64,000 nt of DNA from Synanceia verrucosa (GCA_029721515.1 CM056559.1:23095565-23159564); one strand, 5' to 3'. Shown: positions 44,853 to 56,910, counted from the stretch's first letter. Notes: generated by a model not told the origin, from the sequence alone. Numbers and translations: made by a program.

Positions 44853-46478
44853 GGCTGTAATGAAAGACACCACTGGTGCACTGTGGAAAGCATAGCAGCC
44901 AGAGTTTTTGAACTTCAGGGACTAAAATTTAGGATTCATCAGCCTTTTCTACACAGCAAACTATGACTTACTGTATGTCTTTCAAGTCCTGCAACTCCAT
45001 GGAAGGTGATACAATTCACAGAAATACTCTTTAGAAAATATTTTAGATATAAAGATAACAATAATTTACATTTATAATAGAAGACTAAGTTTTAAAGTCA
45101 TAAAAATGTGTCCTGAACAAAAATGAATTCTGCATTAAGCTTTTAAGAACATTTTTACTTCTTTTAGTGACAAGTGATTTACAGTAAATAGAGCAAATTA
45201 AATATAATTTTATCAAATGAGCTCAAGCAAACAAATTATTTTTGTTATTATGACACAGACCTGTCATGTTTACTAAGCAGGATTATTCATGTGTAATATA
45301 ATTCTACAATTCTGTGAATTGCAGCAAACACAAAGTTGGTGAGAGCTCTCCTGGCTGTGTTCACAGTTCAGCAGGTGGTAAATAAAGATGAAGACCTTTG
45401 AGCTTACAAAGGTATTAAAATAGGTTTGTATGGATGCAGCTGTGTCTTAGTTTTGATCAACAGATGGCGCTGTGCAGTCACTGAATTGAGTCAATTTTGT
45501 GCTTATAAGGAGCGAGCATGAGGACTTTTAGCAGTGGAAAGAGATGGTTCAGCACCAAAAAGTATTTGTGACAACCTGGAGAGAAGCATCAAGGGCAACC
45601 CAGCAGTCTGCTCCAGTGTGTGTCTACCATTTGCAGAAGCACAGCGCCCTGAACACAGTGAATTATTCATGCCAGCCCTGAAACGGGAACCTGGATCAGG
45701 TTTACACTGTCACACTGATCCCCACAGCACCCCAGAATGTGAAGTAATTCCTTGGCTTAGCAGAAAATGAAAAACAATATCTACTGTTTACTAGATGGTG
45801 TGTGTGTTTGTGTCAGAGAGAGGAAACAAATGCCGTGCAACAAAAAAAGCATCTACTGCACGTTTGAATACTGAGCCTGCTGATACACCAGGAAAACTTC
45901 ATGTAGCTACTATTAATGATTCCACGAAAATGGTCACACTAGAGATAAAAAAAAATCACTGTGGGTGAATTACAATAATTGCAGTGCCTGTTTTTATTTG
46001 TGCACTCCCCTCACTGTTGTGAGGTGGTGTAATGAAGATAGATGGCCTGTCCTCACACTGTGAAGACTTCATGACTGTACAGTTGCCCTCGTACATTAAG
46101 AAGAAGCAGGAGTGAGTGCTCGTGTGTGACTTGCCTCCTGGCTGCAGGCCTTTATCACACCTCCCACTACGCTCTGCAGCTACAGAGAAATTCTGCCATG
46201 AGAAAAATGGGAAGAGGAGGCTTCATAGCTAATAAGTTATAAGCTGGCCGTCAACCCTTTTTTTTACCTTATGTTATCCCCATAGCCCTGTCAGATGATG
46301 AGCCCCATCAACACCAGCTATCAAGTTCAAAATCTGAAGGGCTCTTAAGGTGGATGTCATAACACATAAGTTATGTGAAGAGTTTCTTAAAATTGAATTG
46401 CCTAAATTTATGTCGGTATCCTCAACTTTAAATTTGCACGATTTACAGTTGAAATGGCAGAAACTACACATTTAACTG

Positions 46479-46586
46479 TTTCAAGTGTTTGCCCACTAAT
46501 TTTAGCTGATAACTTTTCAAGTGTTTGCCCACTAATTTTAGCAAATAATAACTATTTCAAGTGTTTTGTCCACTAATTTTAGCTAT
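46479..46586. repeat. Tandem repeat, three units of about 35-42 bp
   Basis: TTTCAAGTGTTTGCCCACTA then ATTTTAGC recurs three times (from 46479, 46515 and 46555), with differing spacers (TGATAAC, AAATAATAACTA). Confidence 0.85.
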
Positions 46587-46664
46587 TAATTTCAACCAAT
46601 AATCCATTCATTTGAACTAGTTAGCTAACTAGCTATAGCACCCAGATTGACCTAAAGCCTGGCC

Positions 46665-46770
46665 GGTCTACCCAATCAGAAACGTTTTTGAATTATTTTT
46701 CATTGACGTCGCTAGCATATCTTAACCAATAAAAAAGTTGGTACCAGTGTGGGCGGGGTTAATCTTTACC
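46665..46770 (+). promoter_or_regulatory. CCAAT/GC-box cluster, possible promoter
   Basis: CTACCCAATCAG, TTAACCAATAAAAAAG and TGGGCGGGGTTAA occur within about 100 bp. About 500 bp downstream is a good splice donor (GCAAG|GTAAGAT near 47287), so a first exon is conceivable. No protein is implied. It may belong to a decayed transposon rather than a gene. Confidence 0.25.
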
Positions 46771-47037
46771 TTTTGCGTGTGACGAAGTTTGTGTGCGCTG
46801 CACGGTCGCTGTTGTCAAGTGCTTTGTGTGAAAATGGTCCGATTTTGCGGTGAATTTCAACACTGGCAGCTCGTAATTAAGCGATGTAGTCATTAACATG
46901 TCAACGTAAATATTCATGTTATACATTAAAAGAAATGCGGTTGGAAGAGGAAGAAGTTAACGAAAGAAGACTAGCTGGTTAGCTAATTGGCTAGCTGGCT
47001 AACTGCCACAGCTATAGCTAACACTAAATATAATCGC

Positions 47038-47180
47038 CCAATTCTTTGTGGTATCGTTGCCAAATTTCTAACGACAGCTTGCAGTGTGGAGAGACTGTTT
47101 TCTACTATGAAACAGGATTGAAATGCGACTCTGGTCATCAGTCAACAACTTCACTTTCACATCTCTGGACTTTGAGCTGG
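47038..47180 (+). pseudogene. Decayed hAT-type transposase C-terminal fragment
   Basis: One frame reads ILCGIVAKFLTTACSVERLF then STMKQ, followed after a one-base frame change by IEMRLWSS. The SVERLFSTMK motif is the hallmark of the hAT dimerisation domain (S-x-E-R-x-F-S). A stop (TGA at 47118-47120) and the frame change break it. Too short to place in a hAT subfamily; it could also come from a domesticated hAT-derived gene copy. Confidence 0.55.
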
Positions 47181-49149
47181 CAGGTTGATGGCATTATGGA
47201 ATAATCTCCATATCCTTATTCAGCCTGAAGCTACACCACCTGCACCTTGATGCAAACTTTCAGTTTCTCCCTCACAAGCCACGCAAGGTAAGATAACACA
47301 CAACTTTTAAGCCCACCGTGGCTGTGAGTTAAATGAGTCGTTTATATAAGGACGTGAGATTATTAGGTGCTTGCTGGTATTTACGTCTGTAACGTTGCTT
47401 CTGTCATTTTAGCATCACAGTTGTTGAGCTGTCAAGTGCATGGTAGGGTATACTATATTATATCAGGCTTGTGCTCATGATATGGTGGTAATATTGATAA
47501 ATAAAATTACTTGTGCTGCTTTGGTAGCACTCATAGAGACTTACTTTTATTTGCCCATCACTTTTAGCTATCCAACATTTTATATACTTCTTTATAAGTT
47601 ATTTTCAGCTATTTCAACCATTTATTAATGATTAGACCACTTTAAAGTATTTATCCACTACTTAGATTTTTCATGTATTCAAAACATGAGATAACTAATA
47701 ACATTGAAGTAGCTGTTAGTTATATTTATCTGTCTAGTAAACTGGTTGTGTATTCCTTTTAATTATCTATTTAACATTTTGCCTATTATAACTAAGCTAT
47801 CTAATATAATATTAATTTCCTGCAGCTCAGCTAGCTACAGATTTTCAACCATGTTTGTCCATGTTTTTTGTTGCAAACATAATTTGAAGCTATATTTCAA
47901 ATTGGTTGAGTTATTATCTCTCCACATACAACACCATCACCACCTGGGAATCAGTTTCCTTTTAACTGTCCACTGAGGATACCAGAGCGTGACGTGCAGC
48001 GTCAGTGTGCTGAAGTAGATTAGGAATAGACCAGCATCCTCCCAACTGGGTTTCATAATGAGGTGCCTGAAGAGTTGGTAGGAGGTGGGGGGGTAATTTA
48101 GAGAGCATGAAACGGAAGGACTTTCCCCCTGTGTTCACATAACACTCCCTCAATCATTATTTCTCTTCTCTGTTTTGACCTCCAACTCCTGTCTCTCCCT
48201 GTCTCAGATTACGCTATTGATTCGGTAGCCTGACTGTCCTTGTCCTCAGTGAAGGACTTGTGGAGCACATGTTGTCTCTTCCAAGAAAATTGTTTCCCAT
48301 GAGGTTCGTTTGTCAGATAGGGCAAACTGAAGTGTTCACAGCAGCTAACTGGTTACCGCAACACCTAATTTTCCCATGGATGAAAGCTATGGACTAAAGG
48401 CTAATGCATATCCTGCATTATTTGGCATTTAATTGCTGGTGCAGAACAGTCTTGTTTGAGATTCATGGTGGAAATAAAGTCATTAACAAGGACAGCTAAC
48501 ACTTGGAGTGGTAGCTGCAGCCTTTTTTCTGTTAGATCAGTTAAGATAAAATGCCCAGATGATTCTTCTCCAAGATCTTTGCAGCCTTCTGCATGTCTTA
48601 GTCCCACAAAGACAAATAGAAAACAAACGTGATCATCAGTTGAGTTATTTTATGAATTGCGTTTTATTTTGAATGAAAGTGTAGACAGGGGCTTTATTCA
48701 TTACTGGATGTCATGGAACTGAACCAATTGCAGTAAAGGACACTATAGATTAGATTACATGTTAAGTGGTTGGAAAATGTTGAAGTCTTCAGGATGAATG
48801 TGGAGCCAGACTTTCTTTATCACTAACACAAAATGATGATGAAGCTGCAGATTGATGCAGAAATCGGTTTGTGAGACCAGATCCTCAGTAGCATCACACT
48901 GTTGCAGTTCCTGCAGTCTTTTAGCCTGAGGTGCTCTTTTGGATCATGACCTCTGCAGGCCATCAGGGTAAACCACAGTCACGTGGTCCTGGAGTTGTCC
49001 TGAGATGATGATGGGGTGTTTTATCCTGCTAGAAGGAAGGTAAGTTAAGCTAAGTGGCTGGACAATATTGATGTCTGAAGGATGGATGTGCATGGACATG
49101 ATCTTTATTTGTCTGATGTCCATGACTCTATAATAACACTAGGAAAAGT

Positions 49150-49530
49150 ACTCAGAGAGCGCAGACCTCCGCCAAGACGACAGCGGCGACTTTTTATTTA
49201 AAGTTATCCCCGCCGCCAATGAGGTTATGTTTTCACCGGAGCTTGTTTGTTTGTTTGATTGTTGGTTTGTAAAGTAACTCAAAAAGTTATGGACGAAAAT
49301 TTCAGGGTTGGTCAGAAGTGGTCTAACTTAAAACTGATTAATTTTTGGTGGTGATCAGATTCAACACCAACACCAAAAATTAATCAGTTTTAAGTTAGGC
49401 CACTTCTGACCAACCCTGAAAATTTCATCAAAAGCCATCCATAACTTTTTGAGTTATTTTGCAAACCAACAAACAAATAAACAAACAAACCTCGGTGAAA
49501 ACATAACCTCTGTTTTGCGAGAGGTCGATG
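49150..49530. mobile_element. Palindromic DNA element with about 130-bp arms
   Basis: Left arm 49221-49350 (GAGGTTATGTTTTCACCG .. AACTCAAAAAGTTATGGA .. TTCAGGGTTGGTCAGAAGTG .. ATTAATTTTTGGTG) is the reverse complement of right arm 49371-49510 with modest divergence. A CTCAGAGAGCGCAGACCTCC end precedes it. The sequence is that of an abundant fish repeat, here in head-to-head form. Confidence 0.85.
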
Positions 49531-50183
49531 TCTTAAGGGGCTGTTAAATAACTAGTAATTGGTTAGGATCATTGATACAGACCAAGAGTCTGTTGAATGC
49601 ATTGTATCACAGAATAATAACCTGTTGTAGCATGCTTAATAATAAGGAGTTATCTTTTGAGCTTTCATAAAGCTGTGTGTCTGGGGGTTTGAATCTCAAC
49701 AGAGCTGCTGTATTCACTCCTGCGATTGTAATGTGCTTTAGATAAGCTTCCTGCCAACTGCTCACATAACTGATCTGACTTGAGCTCAATCTGTCAACAA
49801 GAGGGAATTAGAGATTGACCTATGTTGTTGCTATTTCCGAAAAGGGACCTCTTAGTAGGGCTGTAACACTGGCAAAAGCAAACAAGAGTAATTCTTTCAG
49901 GGTGTTGCGTCATATTTCATCATTCAACAATGATGGATTATGAGAAAGATGTGCTGTCAGCTCAGTGATCTGCTTGTCTGATCACTACTCATCTCCTCAT
50001 CAGCTTAAGTCAGTCTCTTTGTTGAGTAAGAAGAATGCAGTACATACAAATACAACATAAACCGAATCCTCCCTAAAATGGCAGAGATTAATCAACTTAA
50101 CTTAATAATTGAAGACTATATTGAAAATCGACTAATTGGTTTGAGTCATTTTTAATGGGAAAAAAAGTTTCCAGCTTCTTAAA

Positions 50184-50327
50184 TGTTTTGAGCTCTGTGG
50201 TGTATACTGTCTCTTTATGCTCAGACTACAAATCCCAGAAGCCCCAGTATTGCTCACAGACTATGTGAGAGCGCAGTCTGTGACCCAATGCCGAAAAACC
50301 AATTTGACGCATTATTAAGTCAATGGC
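50184..50327 (+). mobile_element. TTAA-element copy 6 (3' part only)
   Basis: Keeps the 3' third of the family: AGCTCTGTGGTGTATACTGT, ACAAATCCCAGAAGCCCCAG, AAAAACCAATTTGACGC and AAGTCAATGGCA. The 5' two thirds are missing. Confidence 0.8.
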
Positions 50328-51345
50328 AATCCCGGTTCACCATCACAAGGTCAGTATAGAGCTGGGTTGGTCAGGGTTCTGGCTCTGGCTGTTTTAGTTT
50401 TAATTTAGACATTCTCATCTCCATTTCATTTATTTTCAAAAGATAATTGCTTTACGAAAATATTATTCCTGCAGCATCTTAATTTCTCTTTCAACATCTT
50501 TACAGTATTTCACTCAGAATGTGAAAGTTAGCCAGGTCATTATGTTATCTGGAATGACATCCTCGTGCCAGCCTGTGACACAAAAGGAGTAGAAACTGGT
50601 GACTTCTCATCGTTGTCATCTGCTTGTCCTGCAGACTCAGAGACTTTATACTGCTCGCTCATTAGGTGTTGGAGCTGCTACAGCTGCAGCAACTGTCACC
50701 TCTGTATCTGTGCTTAAAGCCATGGGTCAGTGGTCATCAGCTGCTTCTGAACGTTAGCTACGCTCCAAGGCTCAAGATACCCTTACTGATGAAATGCCAT
50801 GAGCCGTTTGCTGGATTATTACTGTCCACTACCTAGTTTAGACAGTAGATGCATCACCAGTTACTGCCGAGCTCATGTCATTTTCAGCATTTCACCAATT
50901 ATTCTTATCTTAGTGAGGTAATATATAAATTTATCTAGACAAAATTATGTGCAGATATTGATATTGAGAGTGCAACTAAAATAGTGTATTTTGAAAGTAG
51001 GACTCGTTGTTGTGCTTTACGTAAAACCAAAAATTACAAAATATAAGAAAGAAATGAAGAAGAAATTACATGGATGGTCTTATTATTCAAGACTGAGACA
51101 AGAAGAACAGCACAAAGATGTGCTTCATGTGAAAACATTTAAACCAACTCTTCAGGCACCTGTCTGGCTTTCTGACAGCCAGGATGCAAATAAGAAGTTT
51201 TAATCAGCTTCAAAATGACGGCAGGATTTTTGCTTTCTTCTGCTCTGTGAGAAGTTTCAATTTAATCCATGAACACACAATTTCCGACCCCCACTCTGCA
51301 TGAGATGAACGGTGGAAAAAAATTATGGTTCAAAATCCTCTATGT

Positions 51346-51700
51346 GGGCAGCACGGTGGTGTAGTGGTTAGCACTGTCGCCTCACAGCAAGAAGGTACCG
51401 GGTTCGAATCCCACCTTTCTGTGTGGAGTTTGCATGTTCTCCCCGTGTCTGCGTGGCTTCTTTCTGGTACTCCGGTTTCCTCCCACCATCCAAAAACATG
51501 CATGGGGATTAGGTTAATTGGCTAATTTTAATTGACCGTAGGTGTGAATGTGAGTGTGAATGGTTGTCTGTCTCTATGTGTCCTGCGATGAGATGGCGAC
51601 TTGTCCAGGGTGTACCCTGCCTTCTGCCCTAAGACAGCTGGGATAGGCTCCAGCCCCCCCGCGACCCTATGAGGATAAGCGGTAGAAAATGGATGGATGG
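51346..51700 (+). mobile_element. tRNA-headed SINE, copy 2, with 13-bp target duplication
   Basis: Head GGTGTAGTGGTTAGCACTGT and a perfect B box GGTTCGAATCC, then the same body and ATGG end as copy 1. The 13-bp sequence AAATCCTCTATGT sits directly before (51333-51345) and directly after (51701-51713), a clean target-site duplication from retroposition. It is the youngest-looking insertion in the window. Confidence 0.93.
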
Positions 51701-52290
51701 AAATCCTCTATGTACGCAACAGAGAGAGGAGAGATTTTCTGATAAACTGTTTTTGAAAGCTTTTACACTTTGTGTGTATGATGTAGCGAAAGTCCTTTGT
51801 CTAATTCCAGTGGAGGCATCAGTCACTACGCTGTCATTTCAACAGTGAAATTCCTCACACCGTGCTCACAGGCACACACACTCACTGGTTACATCAAATT
51901 CATGTTAATGTTAGTGTCATGGGCTACTAATGCCTCATGTAAATTTCATAAATCAAACCCAGAGCGACAGAGAGTCTACAGTGTCTCACAAATCAAATAA
52001 CGCAAGATGAATGCATGAGGTCCCAGGTTTCCACAGATAAAGGCATGTGCAAAAGAGCCAGTATGAACAGATATGTTCAAAGCCATGCATGAGTGGATGC
52101 AGCAAAGGTGTTTGAACCAATCATGAAAATGTCAGTTTTCATAAGATTGTGGATTATTATATATTATAAATGAATAACCCAATAGTGTGCAATTGATAGC
52201 TGTAGCCACCCAGACAAAAGTAAAAGTAATACCCTTTTCTCCTAAACAGTTGTGAAGTAGGACAAAGATAATTTGATGGACTGTGTATCT

Positions 52291-52578
52291 CACGGGTGTA
52301 GTGGTTAGCACCGTCGCCTCACAGCAAGAAGGTACCAGGTTCGATTCCTGGCCCGGGGCCTTTCTGTGTGGAGTTTGCACGTTCTGCGTGGCTTCCACGT
52401 GTCTGCGTGGCTTCTCTCTGGTACTCTAGCTTCCTCCCACCATCCAAAAACACGCATGGGGATTAGGTTGATTGGCTAATTTAAATTGACCGTAGGTGTG
52501 AATGTGAGTGTGAGTGGTTGTCTGTCTCTATGTCCCCCCTGTGACCCTATGACGATAAGCAGTAGAAGATGGATGGAT
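52291..52578 (+). mobile_element. tRNA-headed SINE, copy 3 (internally deleted)
   Basis: Same head and body with B box GGTTCGATTCC, but about 70 bp before the end (the TGTCCAGGGTGTACCCTGCC .. GGCTCCAG part) is missing and a GCGTGGCTTC unit is duplicated. TATCTCAC occurs at both edges (52286-52293 and 52586-52593), a possible 8-bp target duplication. Confidence 0.85.
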
Positions 52579-54265
52579 ATATATATATCTCACTTTTAGT
52601 GACTCTAAGGGGTATTTATATTTATGAATTTTACAATTTCATTCTCAGTGTGTGTGGAAATTTTCCCCATAATACAGTTTCAGTGCATTTATTAACATTT
52701 CTTTATCCCCAGAATGGTTGATCTGTGTCTGCAGTAGCATGTGCCTGCTGTATTTACTAAGACTGTATGAATGAAGACACCTCTGTTGACTTTGAAACTC
52801 CCCTCCAAAATATTAACTTCAAGATAGCTCAGTGCTGTCTGGAGACTGTGGTGCTGTAATGCATCTCCAAGTTGAGACATCTTCCGGTCTTCCTCCAGGG
52901 ATAACATGAGCACCCAGAGGTGATAACACAGAGCTCACTGTCATCCTCCCAATCTGCCTCTATAATCAGCTGGGAGCGTGTCACTGTGCAAGATCAGAAG
53001 AAAATCTCCATGTTAATATTATGATTTAAATTCTATTACCAACACTGAAACAAACACAAGGAGGAGACTAGCAGAACCTCAGGAGGGCCGTTATTCTCTG
53101 TGGGCCTTTGGATGACTTGGTAGGATCCTTTTTTAGCAGTCTTCTGGGTGGAAAATATAACAAGCAGGCAAACAAACAAGCAACAGCAATGAGGCTTTAA
53201 TTTCCATGAGACAATGACCTTCACTGGAAAGGTGAAGGTCACTCTGCTGTCTGTTTTTAGGGAGGAGGAATATATGGAAAACAACCTGCTTTATGCTGAT
53301 TTTCTTAACAGGACAATCACACATAAGCACTGCACAGTATTGTTACTGCAGTATTAGTTGTGTGTAAATTTGGACCTGTATAAAAACATAATGGATGCAC
53401 TGTATTTGACTGCTCTGCACTGTAAACCAGCTGGCTGTGGATATCTAGGAATGTAGGGAACTTGTCATGGTGCTTTAATCCTCCTAGGTTTACAGAGCTG
53501 ATCTGCTGTGAGGATCAATTCCCTGGGGCCCAAAGGCCATCACTGACCTTGATATCCAATACAATCCAGTGGTCCATCCTTGTGCAGTGTCACAAGCATG
53601 ATTGTAAGAATTTCAGTGCAACTATTTCTTAACTCTTGACAGATTAAATTCCTGCCTTGTAAAGTGTATAACCATGTTTTCTAGATAATTTCTAGATACA
53701 TTAAATTAACAGTATTGCTGATTACCAATATTATTCATTTCTGTAATGTATGTGCAAGCTATTTAACAAAGATTGTATCTTTATCCACAGATTTTCAAAT
53801 TTACAGTTTTACAAAAAAATAAATAGTAAAGTATACTATGACATTTTACTTAAGATGCCATATTATTGATTGATTTCTGACTTCTCAGAGAATTCTAGTG
53901 TTCTGGCTCAAATTTGGGTCTAAAAACGTGAATTCAGTTTAAATTCCGCACTCCTGTTCAAAATGGTGAAGAGTCAGGAACTCAGTGAGAAAGAAATAGA
54001 GTCTGAATTAAAGCTCTTCATGATGCTGGAGGCTCTTTGAGACAAACAGGGCAGGTGGTTTAATAATTGTGAAGCTCTTTATGATGTTTAAATGCTGTTT
54101 TTTATTGGAACATAATTCTTATTAACAGTGATCCTGTCTACAAACCTGCAAACCCTTTTTTTCTCTCCATAGTTAAACATGTCCTGCAATGTTTAGACTT
54201 TATGTATAATGCATAAATGCATTTTGAAATTGTTTGTTCATCCTGTTACTGCCTGAACAAGACAA

Positions 54266-54438
54266 TAGTCTACAGCCATGCTAGTGGCTCTGTGAGGCTG
54301 CACTGTGCTTAAGCACAACCTCTGCAAACATCCTGATGTTTACTATCTTAATTCAGCATGTTAGCATGCTAACGCTTTATAATAATTAGCACTAAACACA
54401 AAGTACAGCTGAGGCTGATGGGGGTGTCATTAGTTTTA
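54266..54438. mobile_element. Dispersed teleost repeat fragment
   Basis: GTCTACAGCCATGCTAGTGG, CTCTGTGAGGCTGCACTGTG, CAGCATGTTAGCATGCTAAC and AAAGTACAGCTGAGGCTGAT then GGGGGTGTCATTAGTTTT are blocks of the family also seen at 20122-20245, in the opposite orientation. Confidence 0.6.
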
Positions 54439-56028
54439 TGGTTATTTAATCATAAATAATGTATTGGATGTGTTTAGCTGGTGTGCCCTAGAAAGTTTTA
54501 TAATGAACTGAAACTATTTTACACTTCTTACATGGTTGGGGTCCTCGCAGTCTGCTTGGAGGGATTCAACTCAGAGGGTCAGGGATAGCCGTTCGGTGTG
54601 GTAGGATCCCCTCATGGTGCTGGTTCTAGGGGATGAAGGTGGCTACTGGTGACGGTTGTAAGCTTCACAGCACCCTTCACCCAGACCTCACCTCTTCCTG
54701 GGGCCGTAGACTCAGTGCCTGCTGCACCCTTTCTCTGCTGGAGAGTCGGGGAGGGTCGGGGCTCCTGGCACACCTGTCTTCAGTGCATTGGGTCGACAGC
54801 CCATCTGATCCATCTTGAAACACATTTACCTTTTTTGTGGGTTTTGTTGTTGTGCTGTTACCATTCATAGCTATACAACCAGTGTTCATGGTTAAACTTT
54901 TTAAATTTTAAATTTTTCTCATAGCTGTCAAGACATTTCACTGAAAATCACAAATGTCAGCCTTAAGGAGGCACAAGAGAAAGGTCCGACTTCACATCAG
55001 TGTCATTGGAACTCATCATCAGGGATTCATGACTGTCTGCACGATGACGACTGCCTATCTATTTAGTTTTTTTTGACCTGCTAGTAATGCTACAGTCAAT
55101 AAAAGATCAGGGCTTACCAGAGTTAAACAGATTAATCCTACCCTGGACAAGTAGTGGATCAACAGACATTGCTGTCCATAAAGCAAAGTCTCTAGCAAGT
55201 AAACGCTGCTGTTCAAAATGGCACATTAATTTTGATATGTTAAATATTGATATGTTTCTCACTAGACAACTGGTAACTTGTTCCTAACATAAGATCTATT
55301 GCACTATGCTGCTCCTTTGCCTTCAAGCTGTAGAACATAGAGCCAGTGTGGATGTGCCTTCTCATTTTTCCTCTAGCAGACTAATGAGGGAGACCACATG
55401 ATGTGTCTGAGCACTGTATAATGATGGAAGATGTCTGCTGTTCTGTGATAAACTTTAAAAAAAAGTAATGCTTGTTTGTGACAGCTTCTTTGCAATCAGA
55501 ATCTCTTGCTGTCCAGTTATTTACAGAGAGCAGAAGGAAAAGTACAAAAAAATATATGGAGCAGAAGTTGGGCGGCTAAGAAAATAATCAGACGCCAAAG
55601 CTCCCTCAAATTTGTTCTTTTTTTACCCAGACTTTTATCATAAACTCAAGAAAGACAGAAATAGCCGTTATAAATCATGCTGCCAAGCAATAATTCTGAA
55701 CTCAAATATATAATAATGAGGCAGGTGGATGTTGGTTGGTTGTTTTTTAAGTGCCTAAAGCTGAGGCAGCTCAATGGGGATCAGTCAATCAGTTAGCCTG
55801 GCTCTACATGGAGAAGGCCATCAAGCTGAGCAGGGAATAGATTCAGCAGAGCTCATTCTGAAGTGGTGTCTATTTATAGTTTATGATCAAAATATATGTC
55901 CCATTGCTATCCCTGCAGAGCGTGTATTAATCCAATATATAAGCCATGCAGTAGCCACTTCAAGTGCGTGGTTTGATGGGTTTGTCAGATTTACATAGAC
56001 TGTAGACCAGTTCCACACAGAATCTCTA

Positions 56029-56034
56029 TTTATT
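56029..56034 (-). terminator. Candidate poly(A) signal of pcp4
   Basis: Minus-strand AATAAA in CTGAATAAATAGAG, with GT-rich sequence just downstream. Confidence 0.6.
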
Positions 56035-56596
56035 CAGTGTTCATTGATACACACCTTGATACCATGCAGGTAAGAAAAATGCCTCAGGGTGAAATATTCT
56101 GTTCAGGATGCAAAGCTTCTGGCTAAGTTTCCTAAAAACAGCCTTCACTCTAACATCAGCTTTTGCGCCATCTACTCTCACATATACATGTGTTTTTGGG
56201 AAATGTAGTCCTAAGCTGTACAGACAGAGATGTTGCACGTATAACTATAGAGGCAGGGATAAGTACAAAAACATGTTCTAACACAAACACCAGCTAGACT
56301 TCATGGGACAGGACCGAAAACAGATTTTCCTTCTAACTGTCTCTGTTACTTAATTATTGATACAGCAGTCAAATGATAAATTATCGTAATCAGAATAATA
56401 GGATAATGAAAATTCACAGATATGTCATATGATAAACAGGCTATTGCATTCTCTCCCCCCCACCCCAAAACCCATCACAACCCCTGGAGTTCCAACAGGT
56501 ATGAATTTGTTCACATGCAAATGTCACACCATCGTCACTGTGCCGTTGCTTCCACCTGCCATCTCTACACACAGTGTCAGGTTAACGTGGCGCTCA
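56029..56596 (-). other. pcp4: pcp4 3' UTR (extent inferred)
   Basis: Lies directly after the pcp4 stop codon on the minus strand. An AATAAA (TTTATT on the plus strand, 56029-56034) closes it, followed on the minus strand by a GT-rich CTGTGTGG, as expected for a cleavage site. About 570 bp. Confidence 0.6.
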
Positions 56597-56727
56597 CTAG
56601 GACTTCTCATCACGCTTCTTCTTCTGGAACTTCCTGAACTGGGACTGAATGGCGACAGCCGCCTTCTCGGTTTCCGGGTTTTCCATGTCGATGTCAAAGT
56701 CCTCTGGAACGTCTGTCTTGGACACAT
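56597..56727 (-). CDS. pcp4: pcp4 (PEP-19) last coding exon
   Basis: Pcp4 is a small IQ-motif protein that binds calmodulin and speeds calcium exchange in neurons. The exon starts after a minus-strand TTCCTTCCAG acceptor; its first two bases (AT) finish a split codon. It codes VSKTDVPEDFDIDMENPETE then KAAVAIQSQFRKFQKKKRDE and KS-stop. The acidic FDIDM and the IQ core AAVAIQSQFRKFQKKK are identical or nearly so to mammalian PCP4, and differ from PCP4L1 (which has AIQGKFRRFQKRK). The residues before PEDFDIDM differ from the mammalian GQKKVQE. The short 5' exons are not found in the window. In human, PCP4 is the convergent neighbour of DSCAM, which supports the call. Confidence 0.93.
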
Positions 56728-56890
56728 CTGGAAGGAAGAGGAAATGAAGGATGTGACTCAGTGATGTACAGAGACTGGTCATATGTGCCATTGAACTGTC
56801 AATCTTTGAATTTCTCCAAATGCTAAAGTGGTGCACATTTCTCCAGTAATAGTGATATAAAACATAGTAGATGAAGACCCTGCGGCTGTC

Positions 56891-56910
56891 TTTTTTTTTT
56901 TTTTTTTTTT
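56891..56910. repeat. Poly(T) run
   Basis: Twenty consecutive T, possibly the A-tail of an antisense retroposed sequence, although nothing on its left is recognised as one. Confidence 0.9.

Larger units (their letters stand above)
44381..56028. other. Intergenic region between dscam and pcp4
   Basis: No host gene is supported. It contains an AC/AT palindromic tract, a three-unit tandem at 46479, a promoter-like stretch with a hAT-transposase relic, a palindromic element at 49150, a TTAA-element 3' part, two SINE copies and a dispersed repeat at 54266. The stretches 44900-46470, 47300-49140, 50330-51340 and 52600-54260 hold nothing I can name. 54540-54830 is unusually GC-rich but unrecognised. 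Confidence 0.6.

Noticed and set aside
50991..51203. Lysine-rich 70-codon open frame
   Set aside because: No recognisable domain, no splice context and AT-rich composition; likely chance.
54560..54830. GC-rich stretch with open frames on both strands, possible gene
   Set aside because: Frames lack known motifs and overlap each other; no splice sites fit. I leave it as unexplained sequence.
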